DNA of 16,848 nt from DTU089 sp002440045 (GTDB taxonomy: Bacteria; Bacillota; Clostridia; Oscillospirales; Acutalibacteraceae), in contig CALABP010000068.1 of NCBI GenBank assembly GCA_937885695.1, forward strand, positions 1 through 16,848. The letters run 5' to 3'. A program made the position numbers and the translations under genes. Positions 7,806-14,212 of this stretch are shown in pieces; position 1 is the stretch's first letter; each line of letters opens with the position of its first letter. The notes under the pieces are model-generated. The model did not search any database. It saw nothing but the letters and a program-made list of their open reading frames with translations, and was not told the DNA's origin.

Positions 7806-7834
7806 ATAATAGCACCCAAAAAGAAAAAAGTCAA
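7806..7834 (-). promoter_or_regulatory. Promoter of the T-box operon
   Basis: TTGACT (7834-7829), a 17-base spacer and TATTAT (7811-7806) on the minus strand form a near-consensus sigma-A promoter. Initiation would be around 7799, which gives a leader of about 270 bases ending at the terminator. Confidence 0.85.
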
Positions 7835-7875
7835 CCGCTTTCGACAGTTAATACCGAAAAAGAATGTTGACTTTT
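7826..7875. promoter_or_regulatory. Inverted repeat covering both divergent -35 boxes
   Basis: AAAAGTCAAC (7826-7835) and GTTGACTTTT (7866-7875) are perfect inverted copies 30 bases apart. Each arm contains the -35 box of one of the two divergent promoters (T-box operon leftward, carboxypeptidase rightward). It may be a shared operator or just two strong, similar -35 regions. Confidence 0.5.
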
Positions 7876-7896
7876 CGTAATAAATATTAGTAAAAT
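7867..7896 (+). promoter_or_regulatory. Promoter of the D,D-carboxypeptidase gene
   Basis: TTGACT (7867-7872), an 18-base spacer and TAAAAT (7891-7896). Predicted initiation near 7903 leaves an untranslated leader of about 90 bases before the ATG at 7995. Confidence 0.65.
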
Positions 7897-7994
7897 TGTA
7901 GCTTTTTTGAAATTACGTTTTAGTTTCTTCGTGTTAGCATTGTTTTCGGGCGAAAAAGGGGTCGCTTTTTAGAATGAAAGAACGGAGAATCGGT

Positions 7995-8873
7995 ATGAAA
8001 ATCAACAACAAAGGAAAAAAATCATTTATAAGAATAGTTTGCGTGCTTTTGTGCCTTGCGGCGGCGTTTTCTGTGTGCCTGGTGTTTAAGGTGTCGCCCA
8101 AAGCGCGCTATGCGCTGTCCGACAAAATAGCGCATATAGGCACGGCGGCAAAGCTTGAAAAAACAAGCGATTTGAGCTTTGAAGAGTATACGTTGGACGA
8201 GCTTAAAGAAAACACAAAGGTGACTTTTGACAATAATCTTATGCTCATAAACACAGAGCACCCGTTAGACGACAGCTATGAAACGGAAATCTGCGACTAT
8301 AAAGACAGCGGCGCGCTTATGAGTACCGCGCTTTACGAGCCGTTCGAGGCGCTTTCAAACGAGGTTTTGTCGCGCTTTGACGAAACGCTTTATGTTTCAA
8401 GCTCTTACAGAACAAAAGAAGAGCAGGAAAAAATAAAAGAAGAAGAGGGCAACACCGCACAGGCAGTCGGCGCAAGCGAACATCAGGCGGGACTTGCGCT
8501 TGACGTATACGTCATGTATTATGCCGGCATGGGCTTTATAAAATCCGACGCGGGACGGTTTGTAAACGACTCGTGCAGCGATTACGGCTTTATAATCCGT
8601 TACCCCTATTACGGCGAAAAATCAACCGGCATAAGCTGGGAGCCGTGGCATATCCGCTACGTGGGAAAACCTCATTCCGAAATAATCTATAAAAATTCCA
8701 TGACGCTTGAAGAATACACAGAGTCGCTCAAAGTCGGCGAGTTTTACGAATACGACGGCTATGTCATCTCGCGCCAGAACGCCGAAAAACCCATTAAGCT
8801 TCCGCAAAAATTCAAATCCGCAACAATCTCCCCCGATAACTGCGGAAATTATACGGTAACGGTTGCGATATAA
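7995..8873 (+). CDS. Membrane-anchored D-alanyl-D-alanine carboxypeptidase (VanY/peptidase M15B)
   Basis: Zinc D,D-carboxypeptidase expected to trim the terminal D-Ala of peptidoglycan stem peptides outside the membrane. The 292 residues begin with a basic stretch and one hydrophobic segment (about 11-32) with no obvious signal-peptidase site, so probably a membrane anchor. The M15 core is at roughly 110-235. It shows SSSYRTKEEQ (135-144), SEHQAGLALDV with zinc ligands H163 and D170, and EPWHIRYVG with catalytic E216 and ligand H219. Start ATG 7995 has GGAG seven bases upstream; an in-frame ATG at 7974 places that site inside the gene. The first 100 and last 50 residues are unassigned. It is divergent from the T-box operon and convergent with an MraY-like gene, so the cell-wall link is local only. 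No vancomycin-resistance genes are nearby. Confidence 0.9.
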   Translation: MKINNKGKKSFIRIVCVLLCLAAAFSVCLVFKVSPKARYALSDKIAHIGTAAKLEKTSDLSFEEYTLDELKENTKVTFDNNLMLINTEHPLDDSYETEICDYKDSGALMSTALYEPFEALSNEVLSRFDETLYVSSSYRTKEEQEKIKEEEGNTAQAVGASEHQAGLALDVYVMYYAGMGFIKSDAGRFVNDSCSDYGFIIRYPYYGEKSTGISWEPWHIRYVGKPHSEIIYKNSMTLEEYTESLKVGEFYEYDGYVISRQNAEKPIKLPQKFKSATISPDNCGNYTVTVAI

Positions 8874-8890
8874 GACAACAATATGATAAA

Positions 8891-8938
8891 CTCCCCGCGA
8901 ACGGTTAAATCCGCTTGCGGGGAGCGCTATTTATTTTT
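8891..8938. terminator. Terminator between convergent genes
   Basis: CTCCCCGC (8891-8898) pairs perfectly with GCGGGGAG (8917-8924) around an 18-base loop, followed on the plus strand by CGCTATTTATTTTTT. The minus-strand side is followed by TTTAT. It lies between the carboxypeptidase and MraY-like stop codons and may serve both. Confidence 0.7.
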
Positions 8939-9884
8939 TGAGAAGAATTACGGTGACAATCGAGATGAGCGCCTGGAAAATGTTAAGGCGGTAAATTGTC
9001 TGGGTATTCGACCAGCCTTTGTTTTTTCTTAAATGGTCGTGAATGGGTGTTCTTACGTTTTTAAGAATGCTGATTTTAAGAAAACGCTTTAAAGAAACCT
9101 TTGCAATTCCCAAAAGACCGTCGAAAATAAATACAAGGCACAGCGGAACGGAAAGAAGCATATTGCCCGTTTTCATTATCATTATGCCAAGGAAGATGCC
9201 GATAGCGCGGCTGCCGGCGTCGCCCATCATCATACTGCTCGGCTCCGAGTTGAACCAAAGATAGGGCAAAAGCACAAAAATCATAACGACCGCCATAGAG
9301 CGCGCATCTTTATAATCCGAAACGGCGGCGCCCGCAAGCGAAATGAAAATCATAGAGTTTACGGCGAGCGAGCCGCTGTAGCCGTCGATTCCGTCGGAGC
9401 AGTTAACGGCGTTTATCATCATCCACAAAAATACCGTGCCGATTATGATGTAAACGGGAAGCGGCAAAGAAAGCTTGAGTCCGAAAAGAGAAAGCGACAA
9501 AAGCCCCGGGTTAGTCGTTGCAAAAAGCGTTGATGTAAGCGCGCATATAACAAGGTCCAAAAGCCCTTTTTTGTATTCGTTCCACGGCGTTTTTGAGCGG
9601 TCGTCAAAATAGCCCGACAGCATACTTATAAAAACGCACGCAAGATACAAAAGATTTTCGGCGTTCGGCGTTACGAAAAGCGGCGAAGAAAGGACAAACG
9701 CAATAATGAAAAGAAGCCCCGCGCCGCGGATTTTGCCTGCCGAAAGAGCGCCGTTAAAGGCAAACTCTCTGCCCTGGTCTTTGGGCAAAAATCTTCTGAA
9801 AACAAAAATCAGAAGCAGGCTTAAAATAAACGGAACGGCTATGTTTAAAACGGCAAAAAGCTTTGTCGGTAAAAAAAGCAGCAT
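8931..9884 (-). CDS. mraY: MraY-like phospho-MurNAc-pentapeptide transferase
   Basis: Polytopic membrane enzyme of the polyprenyl-phosphate N-acetylhexosamine-1-phosphate transferase family. MraY makes lipid I from UDP-MurNAc-pentapeptide and undecaprenyl phosphate at the inner face of the membrane. The 317 residues contain about nine or ten hydrophobic segments. They keep the signature residues GYFDDRSK (D94, D95), NAVNCSDGIDG (N161, D164) and WFNSEPSSMMMGDAGS (D222). They also keep PIHDHLRKNKGWSNTQ (281-295), which resembles MraY rather than WecA/TagO but reads HDH where classical MraY has HHH. The gene stands alone, not among mur/fts genes, so it could be a second or divergent MraY. ATG 9884 follows a weak GGATGTG site. 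Confidence 0.82.
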   Translation of the reverse strand: MLLFLPTKLFAVLNIAVPFILSLLLIFVFRRFLPKDQGREFAFNGALSAGKIRGAGLLFIIAFVLSSPLFVTPNAENLLYLACVFISMLSGYFDDRSKTPWNEYKKGLLDLVICALTSTLFATTNPGLLSLSLFGLKLSLPLPVYIIIGTVFLWMMINAVNCSDGIDGYSGSLAVNSMIFISLAGAAVSDYKDARSMAVVMIFVLLPYLWFNSEPSSMMMGDAGSRAIGIFLGIMIMKTGNMLLSVPLCLVFIFDGLLGIAKVSLKRFLKISILKNVRTPIHDHLRKNKGWSNTQTIYRLNIFQALISIVTVILLKK

Positions 9885-9936
9885 TTTTTCACATCCAATT
9901 AATTATTTGATTTTTACAGAAAAAACCGTCGCGATA

Positions 9937-9964
9937 AGTATACCACAAATATTATAATTTTCAA
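9937..9964 (-). promoter_or_regulatory. Promoter of the MraY-like gene
   Basis: Minus strand TTGAAA (9964-9959), a 16-base spacer and TATACT (9942-9937). The predicted transcript starts about 45 bases before the ATG at 9884. Confidence 0.65.
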
Positions 9965-9978
9965 TATCAACTTTTATC

Positions 9979-10007
9979 TTGAATTATATCCCGAAATATT
10001 TTATTAT
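9979..10007 (+). promoter_or_regulatory. Promoter of the GH3 gene
   Basis: TTGAAT (9979-9984), a 17-base spacer and TATTAT (10002-10007) precede the gene. AAAGGGAG lies just before ATG 10037 and gives a short leader with no obvious riboswitch. Confidence 0.65.
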
Positions 10008-10036
10008 TATTTAAGACGATAAAGGGAGATGCTTTT

Positions 10037-12415
10037 ATGGAAAGATACGCAAGATTTAACTATCAGCCGTGCCTTCCGCTTTCTTCGGACGGAAGACGTG
10101 TAACAGGCTCAAAAGAGCACGCGCAATTGTCAAAAGAGGCGGCGTGCGAGGGAACGGTGCTTCTTAAAAACGAAAACGGAGCTTTGCCTCTTAAAAACGG
10201 CAGAAAAATTGCGCTTTTCGGCAAGGCGACAATCGAATATATTAAAGGCGGCGGCGGAAGCGGCGATGTGAACTGCGCGTATATTCGCAATATTTACGAC
10301 GGTTTTTCTCTTAAAGAGCGCGAGGGAAAGGTAAAAATATTTATGCCCTCAATAAAATTTTATGAGGACTACGTTAAAAAGGCAAGCAAAAACATCCCCA
10401 CGCGCGAGCAGATTGAAAGAACATGGGATAAAGTAAACGCCATGGACTTTTGCAAGGAAAAGGACGACATTATTTACGACACCTTTAAGAGTATGCATGT
10501 AAAAGAGCCGTTTGTGCCGAAAGAGCTGGTTATCGAAGCTTCAAAAAACGCAGAAACAGCAATTGTAACCTTCAGCCGCTTTTCGGCGGAGGGTGTTGAC
10601 AGAAGACCCACAGAGGGCGACTATTATTTAAGCGCCGAGGAAAAGCATCTTTTGGATTTGCTTTGCGAATATTTTAAAGAGACCGTCGTTGTTATAAACT
10701 CGGGCGGAGTTGTCGATTGCGAATACTTTGCCGAAAAAAGCGGCGTTTCCGCCGTGATTTATGCGTGGCAGGGCGGCATGGAGGGCGGCGCGGCGCTTGC
10801 CGATATAATCTGCGGCGACAAAAACCCCTCGGGCAAGCTTTGCGACACCGTGCCTAAATCATATTCGTTTTATGCCAACGCCGAAGAGTTTCTTACGGGC
10901 TTTGAGCATCTTGATTATTTTGACGACATCTACGTAGGCTACCGCTATTTTGAAACGGTCCCGGGCGGCAAAGAAAAGGTTCGCTATCCGTTCGGCTTCG
11001 GGCTTTCTTACACAAGCTTTTCTTTTGACGGCGTTTTGGCGGGCGAAAGCGGCGGCAAAATCACGGCGGCTGTTACCGTTAAAAATATCGGAACGCGCCC
11101 CGGAAAAGAGGTTGTTCAGCTGTATTATTCGGCGCCGCAAGGTCTTTTAAAAAAGCCCGCGCGCGAGCTTGCCGCATTTAAAAAGACAAAGCTTCTTTCA
11201 CCCGGCGAAAGCGAAACGCTTGCTTTAAGCTTTGGATTGAGCGATATGGCAAGCTTTGACGACCTCGGAAAGATAAAAAAGTCCGCATATGTGCTTGAAA
11301 AGGGCGAATATCGCTTCTTTATCGGCAATTCGGTAAGAAGCGCCGAAGAGATACCTTATAAATTCGTTTGCGAAAAAGATGTAATAACAAAACAGGCGTC
11401 GGAGCTTTTAAAGCCGTTCGCGCTTTCAAAACGTATGCTTTCCGACGGCTCTTTTGAAGAATTGCCGCAGGAAAAGCCGCATTATCCCGAAGGCAGAGCG
11501 AAGCCGTTTTTACAAAAAACGCCGGAAGAAACGGTTATGTTTACGGATATTCCCGAAAAAGCTTCGCTTGAAGAATTTATAAAGCAGTTAACAGACGAAG
11601 AGCTTGTCGATTTGCTCGGCGGCCACGGCAATCAGCCTGGCGTTTGCAACACGGGCGCTTTCGGCGGCTTAAAGCGGCTTAAAATCCCCGCGGTTCCGAC
11701 GGCAGACGGCCCTGCGGGCTTGCGCCTTGACGCGAACACGGGCGTTTTTACAACGGCTTGGCCGTGCGCGGCGCTTCTTGCGTGCACATTTAATACGGAT
11801 TTGATTTTTAAAGTCGGCGAAGCGGGCGGCAAAGAGCTTAAAGAAAATAACCTCGGCGTGTGGCTTGCCCCCGCGATGAACATTCACAGAAACCCGCTTT
11901 GCGGCAGAAATTTTGAGTATTTTTCGGAAGACCCGCTTCTTGCCGGCAAATGCTGTGCGGCGCAGGTGCGCGGCATTCAGTCAAACAAAATAGCCGCTTC
12001 CGTAAAGCATTTTGCCTGCAACAACCGCGAATCGAACAGATTTGAATGTGATTCGCGCGTGTCGCAAAGAGCGTTGAGAGAAATATATCTGCGCGGATTT
12101 GAAATCTGCGTTAAAGAAGCCGACCCGTGGACGGTTATGTCGTCTTACAACCTTATAAACGGCAAACATACGTCCGAAAGCTATGAGCTTTTGACAAAGA
12201 TGCTTCGCGAAGAGTGGGGCTTTAAGGGTATGGTAACAACGGATTGGGGCGCGCACAGCGAGCATTGTGACGACGTTCTTGCCGGCGGCGATATGAAAAT
12301 GGGCGAGGGCGACCCCGAAAATCTTAAAGCCGCGCTCAATTCCGGAAAGCTTTTAAGAAGCGACCTTGAAGCGTGCGCAAAACGCGTACTGGAGCTGTTT
12401 TTGAAGTTTGAATGA
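10037..12415 (+). CDS. Glycoside hydrolase family 3, domain-permuted (beta-glucosidase-like)
   Basis: Retaining exo-acting glycosidase, 792 residues, with no signal peptide and therefore probably cytosolic. The domain order is reversed relative to most GH3 enzymes. The alpha/beta sandwich comes first (about 25-280), including SAEGVDR with E185 as candidate acid/base, and GMEGG (247-251). A fibronectin-III-like part follows (about 298-440, GYRYF and PFGFGLSYTSF). The TIM barrel is last (about 510-792). The barrel carries TADGPAGLR (D557), GRNFEYFSEDP (623-633), KHFACNNRE (657-665), MSSYNLINGKHTSES and MVTTDWG, with D736 the likely nucleophile. This permuted order is known from ruminal and clostridial beta-glucosidases. 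The substrate is likely a beta-glucoside or beta-xyloside oligosaccharide imported by the cell. No transporter or regulator is adjacent, so the true substrate is open. Confidence 0.92.
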   Translation: MERYARFNYQPCLPLSSDGRRVTGSKEHAQLSKEAACEGTVLLKNENGALPLKNGRKIALFGKATIEYIKGGGGSGDVNCAYIRNIYDGFSLKEREGKVKIFMPSIKFYEDYVKKASKNIPTREQIERTWDKVNAMDFCKEKDDIIYDTFKSMHVKEPFVPKELVIEASKNAETAIVTFSRFSAEGVDRRPTEGDYYLSAEEKHLLDLLCEYFKETVVVINSGGVVDCEYFAEKSGVSAVIYAWQGGMEGGAALADIICGDKNPSGKLCDTVPKSYSFYANAEEFLTGFEHLDYFDDIYVGYRYFETVPGGKEKVRYPFGFGLSYTSFSFDGVLAGESGGKITAAVTVKNIGTRPGKEVVQLYYSAPQGLLKKPARELAAFKKTKLLSPGESETLALSFGLSDMASFDDLGKIKKSAYVLEKGEYRFFIGNSVRSAEEIPYKFVCEKDVITKQASELLKPFALSKRMLSDGSFEELPQEKPHYPEGRAKPFLQKTPEETVMFTDIPEKASLEEFIKQLTDEELVDLLGGHGNQPGVCNTGAFGGLKRLKIPAVPTADGPAGLRLDANTGVFTTAWPCAALLACTFNTDLIFKVGEAGGKELKENNLGVWLAPAMNIHRNPLCGRNFEYFSEDPLLAGKCCAAQVRGIQSNKIAASVKHFACNNRESNRFECDSRVSQRALREIYLRGFEICVKEADPWTVMSSYNLINGKHTSESYELLTKMLREEWGFKGMVTTDWGAHSEHCDDVLAGGDMKMGEGDPENLKAALNSGKLLRSDLEACAKRVLELFLKFE

Positions 12416-12419
12416 TTTG

Positions 12420-12437
12420 GCTGTTAGCTGTTAGCTA
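12420..12437 (+). repeat. GTTAGCT heptamers after the GH3 stop
   Basis: Two to three units of GTTAGCT start four bases after the TGA of the GH3 gene, on the same strand, so TAG is presented in line with the incoming coding strand. Confidence 0.7.
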
Positions 12438-12522
12438 CGCGGCTTCGCCGCGATTGTAACCGCGCAAATGCGCGGTGGAATCAAGGGAAACGCTTACGCG
12501 TTTCGGCGGGCGGCAGGAGTTG

Positions 12523-12557
12523 AAGTAAGAAGTAAAAGGTAAGAGGTAATAAGTAAT
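12523..12557 (+). repeat. Second heptamer family, copy A (five units)
   Basis: Five contiguous seven-base units in exact register: AAGTAAG, AAGTAAA, AGGTAAG, AGGTAAT, AAGTAAT. The array is followed by TATATTCCGC. It is matched by the array at 16742-16776 in the same surroundings. Confidence 0.8.
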
Positions 12558-12710
12558 TATATTCCGCACGTTGTGCGGAAAAATCAAGGAAAACGCTTCG
12601 CATTTTGGCGGGCGGCAGGTTGCCGCCCCTACGGGGTAGCTTGTAGCTGTTAGCCGTTAGCCTTAGTGAGGGCGACTTGCGTATTATCATTTTTATATTG
12701 TTATAAAATG

Positions 12711-12757
12711 AACCCTGTGAATGGAATGATTTTCCGTCCACAGGGTTTTGTTGTGTA
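12711..12757. terminator. Terminator-like hairpin, repeat copy 3
   Basis: AACCCTGTG (12711-12719) pairs perfectly with CACAGGGTT (12739-12747), followed by TTGTTG. It could end GH3 transcription, being the first such hairpin with a T-rich tail downstream of that gene. Confidence 0.55.
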
Positions 12758-12761
12758 AAAT

Positions 12762-12908
12762 ATGAACCCCGTGAACAGATTTTGTCCGAATACGGGGTTA
12801 TGCTATGCAAAATTTTGATTTTATATAGGTTTTTCTACGCAAAAACCTACCGTTTTTCGCGCCGATTTTCCTATCGTTCCCGTAGGGGCGGCAATCTGCC
12901 GCCCGCCA
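12762..12908 (-). repeat. Long repeat, copy 2 (inverted partner of 22-170)
   Basis: The reverse complement of the repeat at 22-170, spanning a terminator-like hairpin, the ATATAGG..TTTTTC..ACGC T-rich part, CCTATCGTTCCCGTAGG and a GGGCGGCA module. Differences are scattered substitutions and short indels. Confidence 0.8.
12765..12799. terminator. Terminator-like hairpin, repeat copy 4
   Basis: AACCCCGTG (12765-12773) pairs with TACGGGGTT (12791-12799), with a G-T wobble closing the stem. No T-run follows on the plus strand, so it may be structural only. Confidence 0.4.
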
Positions 12909-13117
12909 AAAACGCAAAGCGTTTTTCCGCTATATACCGCGCATTTGCGCGGTTACAATCGCGCCTTTAGCGCGCAAGCTAACAGCTAACAGCCAACGGC
13001 TACAGGCTACTCCGTAGGGGCGGCAACCTGCCGCCCGCCGGAACGCGCAAGCGTTCCCACGGCTCCCGCGCAGCGGGTATAAATTGCTAAAAGCTAACAG
13101 CCAACAGCTAACGGCTG

Positions 13118-13172
13118 ACAACAAAACCCCGTGAATGGACAAAATATAATCCATTCACAGGGTTCTTTTTAT
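13118..13172. terminator. Terminator-like hairpin, repeat copy 5, probable ylmH terminator
   Basis: AACCCCGTGAATGGA (13126-13140) pairs with TCCATTCACAGGGTT (13151-13165) with one mismatch. It is followed by CTTTTTATAAC on the plus strand and, reading leftward, by TTTTGTTG. It is the best stem of the five and lies about 85 bases beyond the ylmH stop. Confidence 0.65.
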
Positions 13173-13211
13173 AACAATATAAAAATGAAAAAACAAATTG
13201 ACCGCCGCGCA

Positions 13212-13255
13212 GGCTAAAAGCTAATAGCTAACGGCTAACAGCTAACAGCTAACAG
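13212..13255 (-). repeat. GTTAGCT heptamer array that supplies the ylmH stop codon
   Basis: About six imperfect heptamer units (GTTAGCT, GTTAGCC, ATTAGCT, TTTAGCC on the minus strand). The first unit provides the TAG (13251-13249) at which ylmH terminates; the codons before it read V-Y-C. Confidence 0.8.
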
Positions 13256-13995
13256 TACACCGCCACTTTTGCTTTATCCCGACCCTTTTTTGTTTCCGAA
13301 AAAGTGCCGAGCCATTTGAATTTGCCGTATCCGCGGACCGACACTGCGTCGTTTTCTTTCGGCGAAAACGACGGGCTTTCGCAAAGCCTGCCGTTGACAA
13401 AAACCTTTTTGCCCGAAACAAGCGCGGCGCTTGTGCTTCTTGAAAGATTAAAAACACCGCCTATAATCGCGTCGATTCTGGGCGAAGCGACAATAATAAC
13501 GCGCTCGCTTAAATTGCCGCCCGCGTTTTCGGGAAAAACCGCGTCCGTTTCGCACGTTACGCTTGTGTGCTTTATTCTTGAAAGGTTTTCGGCGATAAAA
13601 GGCGACATCCTTTCAAGGCAAAAAACATATACGTCGCCGCCGAAAAACACAATATCGCCCAAAGCCTCGCGCTTTATGCCGAGATTCATAAGTGCGCCGA
13701 GAACGTCGCGGTGCGAAAGCTCGTCTGAAAATTTTTTGTTGAGCGGCGAAAGCTTTATGCACGAAACGGGGATTTGCGGCGCATATCCTGTTTCGCTCTC
13801 ATTTCCGAAAACGGCGATTTTTCGCTCTGCGTCATCAAATCCGCCGAAAAGCGAGACGTTTTTTATTCCCGACGTGAGCAAAGCGCTTTGCTCAAAGACG
13901 TTCAAAAAATCGGTGAAAAGATAAATGCCGCGCATTTCGGCATTGTTTGAAAGCTCCTTAAAGCGTTTTATCAAGGCGGCGTCCAAAGCGTCCAC
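13249..13995 (-). CDS. ylmH: YlmH-family S4-domain RNA-binding protein
   Basis: A 248-residue cytosolic RNA-binding protein of the YlmH family. In Bacillus, YlmH lies near cell-division genes and has been linked to rescue of stalled 50S subunits. The middle has the family pattern LSHRDVLGALMNLGIKREALGD (94-115) and the C-terminus an S4 domain (about 173-232). That domain shows NLSRSTSAALVSGKKVFVNG, then SFSPKENDAVSVRGYGKFKW. Length is close to the usual 255-260. The start is GTG 13995, because GAAGGGAAG lies about seven bases upstream; the nearby ATG is in another frame. It is alone here rather than next to divIVA or sepF. The stop codon TAG is the first unit of a heptamer repeat, and the last residues (AVYC) look like a natural family end. 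Confidence 0.88.
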   Translation of the reverse strand: MDALDAALIKRFKELSNNAEMRGIYLFTDFLNVFEQSALLTSGIKNVSLFGGFDDAERKIAVFGNESETGYAPQIPVSCIKLSPLNKKFSDELSHRDVLGALMNLGIKREALGDIVFFGGDVYVFCLERMSPFIAENLSRIKHTSVTCETDAVFPENAGGNLSERVIIVASPRIDAIIGGVFNLSRSTSAALVSGKKVFVNGRLCESPSFSPKENDAVSVRGYGKFKWLGTFSETKKGRDKAKVAVYC

Positions 13996-14025
13996 ATAAA
14001 TCTTCCCTTCAAAAATACTGCAAAT

Positions 14026-14053
14026 ATAATATCACATTTCGCCTGAAAATCAA
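14026..14053 (-). promoter_or_regulatory. Promoter of ylmH
   Basis: Minus strand TTGATT (14053-14048), a 16-base spacer and TATTAT (14031-14026). Initiation is predicted about 25 bases before the GTG start. Confidence 0.65.
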
Positions 14054-14143
14054 TATCGGTGGTAATTATCAATAAATACACCGCCCGAAATCTTTGAACA
14101 TTTATTTAAACATCAAAAAATTGTTAAACGGCGGGCTTTTTTG

Positions 14144-14172
14144 TTGCCAAAACCGGAAAATAATGATAGTAT
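14144..14172 (+). promoter_or_regulatory. Promoter of the aspartokinase gene
   Basis: TTGCCA (14144-14149), a 17-base spacer and TAGTAT (14167-14172). Transcription would start near 14179, leaving a leader of only about 34 bases, too short for a lysine riboswitch or T-box. Confidence 0.7.
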
Positions 14173-14212
14173 GTACTAAATAATTATTATTTCTCTTTAA
14201 GGAGCGCTTTTA

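Larger units (their letters stand above)
12416..13248. repeat. Composite repeat block between convergent GH3 and ylmH genes
   Basis: No gene is visible in these 833 bases. From left: heptamers, CGCGGC/GCCGCG and ACCGCGC/GCGCGGT hairpins, GAAACGC/GCGTTTC (12487-12504), an AGGTAAG-type heptamer array, TTCCGCAC/GTGCGGAA and a GGCGGCA module. Then come two terminator-like hairpins and the inverted long repeat (12762-12908), followed by AAAAACGC/GCGTTTTT, ACCGCGC/GCGCGGT, more heptamers, GGAACGC/GCGTTCC (about 13038-13056), a fifth terminator hairpin and the ylmH-side heptamer array. Part of this (13012-13230) is a direct copy of modules at 218-575. Much of 12419-12632 recurs at 16650-16848. Confidence 0.85.

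Noticed and set aside
7995..8873. Vancomycin-resistance cluster, because of the VanY-type protein
   Set aside because: No vanR/S, vanH, vanA-type ligase or vanX is nearby. M15B carboxypeptidases are common housekeeping or wall-remodelling enzymes.
12416..13248. CRISPR array, because of many short repeats
   Set aside because: Units are seven bases or short palindromes without uniform repeats and unique 30-40-base spacers, and no cas genes are present.
13304..13924. 206-codon plus-strand frame opposite ylmH
   Set aside because: It is an antisense shadow of the YlmH coding sequence, which has clear family motifs, a ribosome binding site and a promoter.
14082..14142. Attenuator or lysine riboswitch ahead of lysC
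   Set aside because: GCCCG and CGGGC followed by TTTTTT can pair, but with a loop of nearly 50 bases, and they lie upstream of the clear promoter at 14144-14172. They would therefore not be in the lysC transcript, and no lysine riboswitch core is visible.
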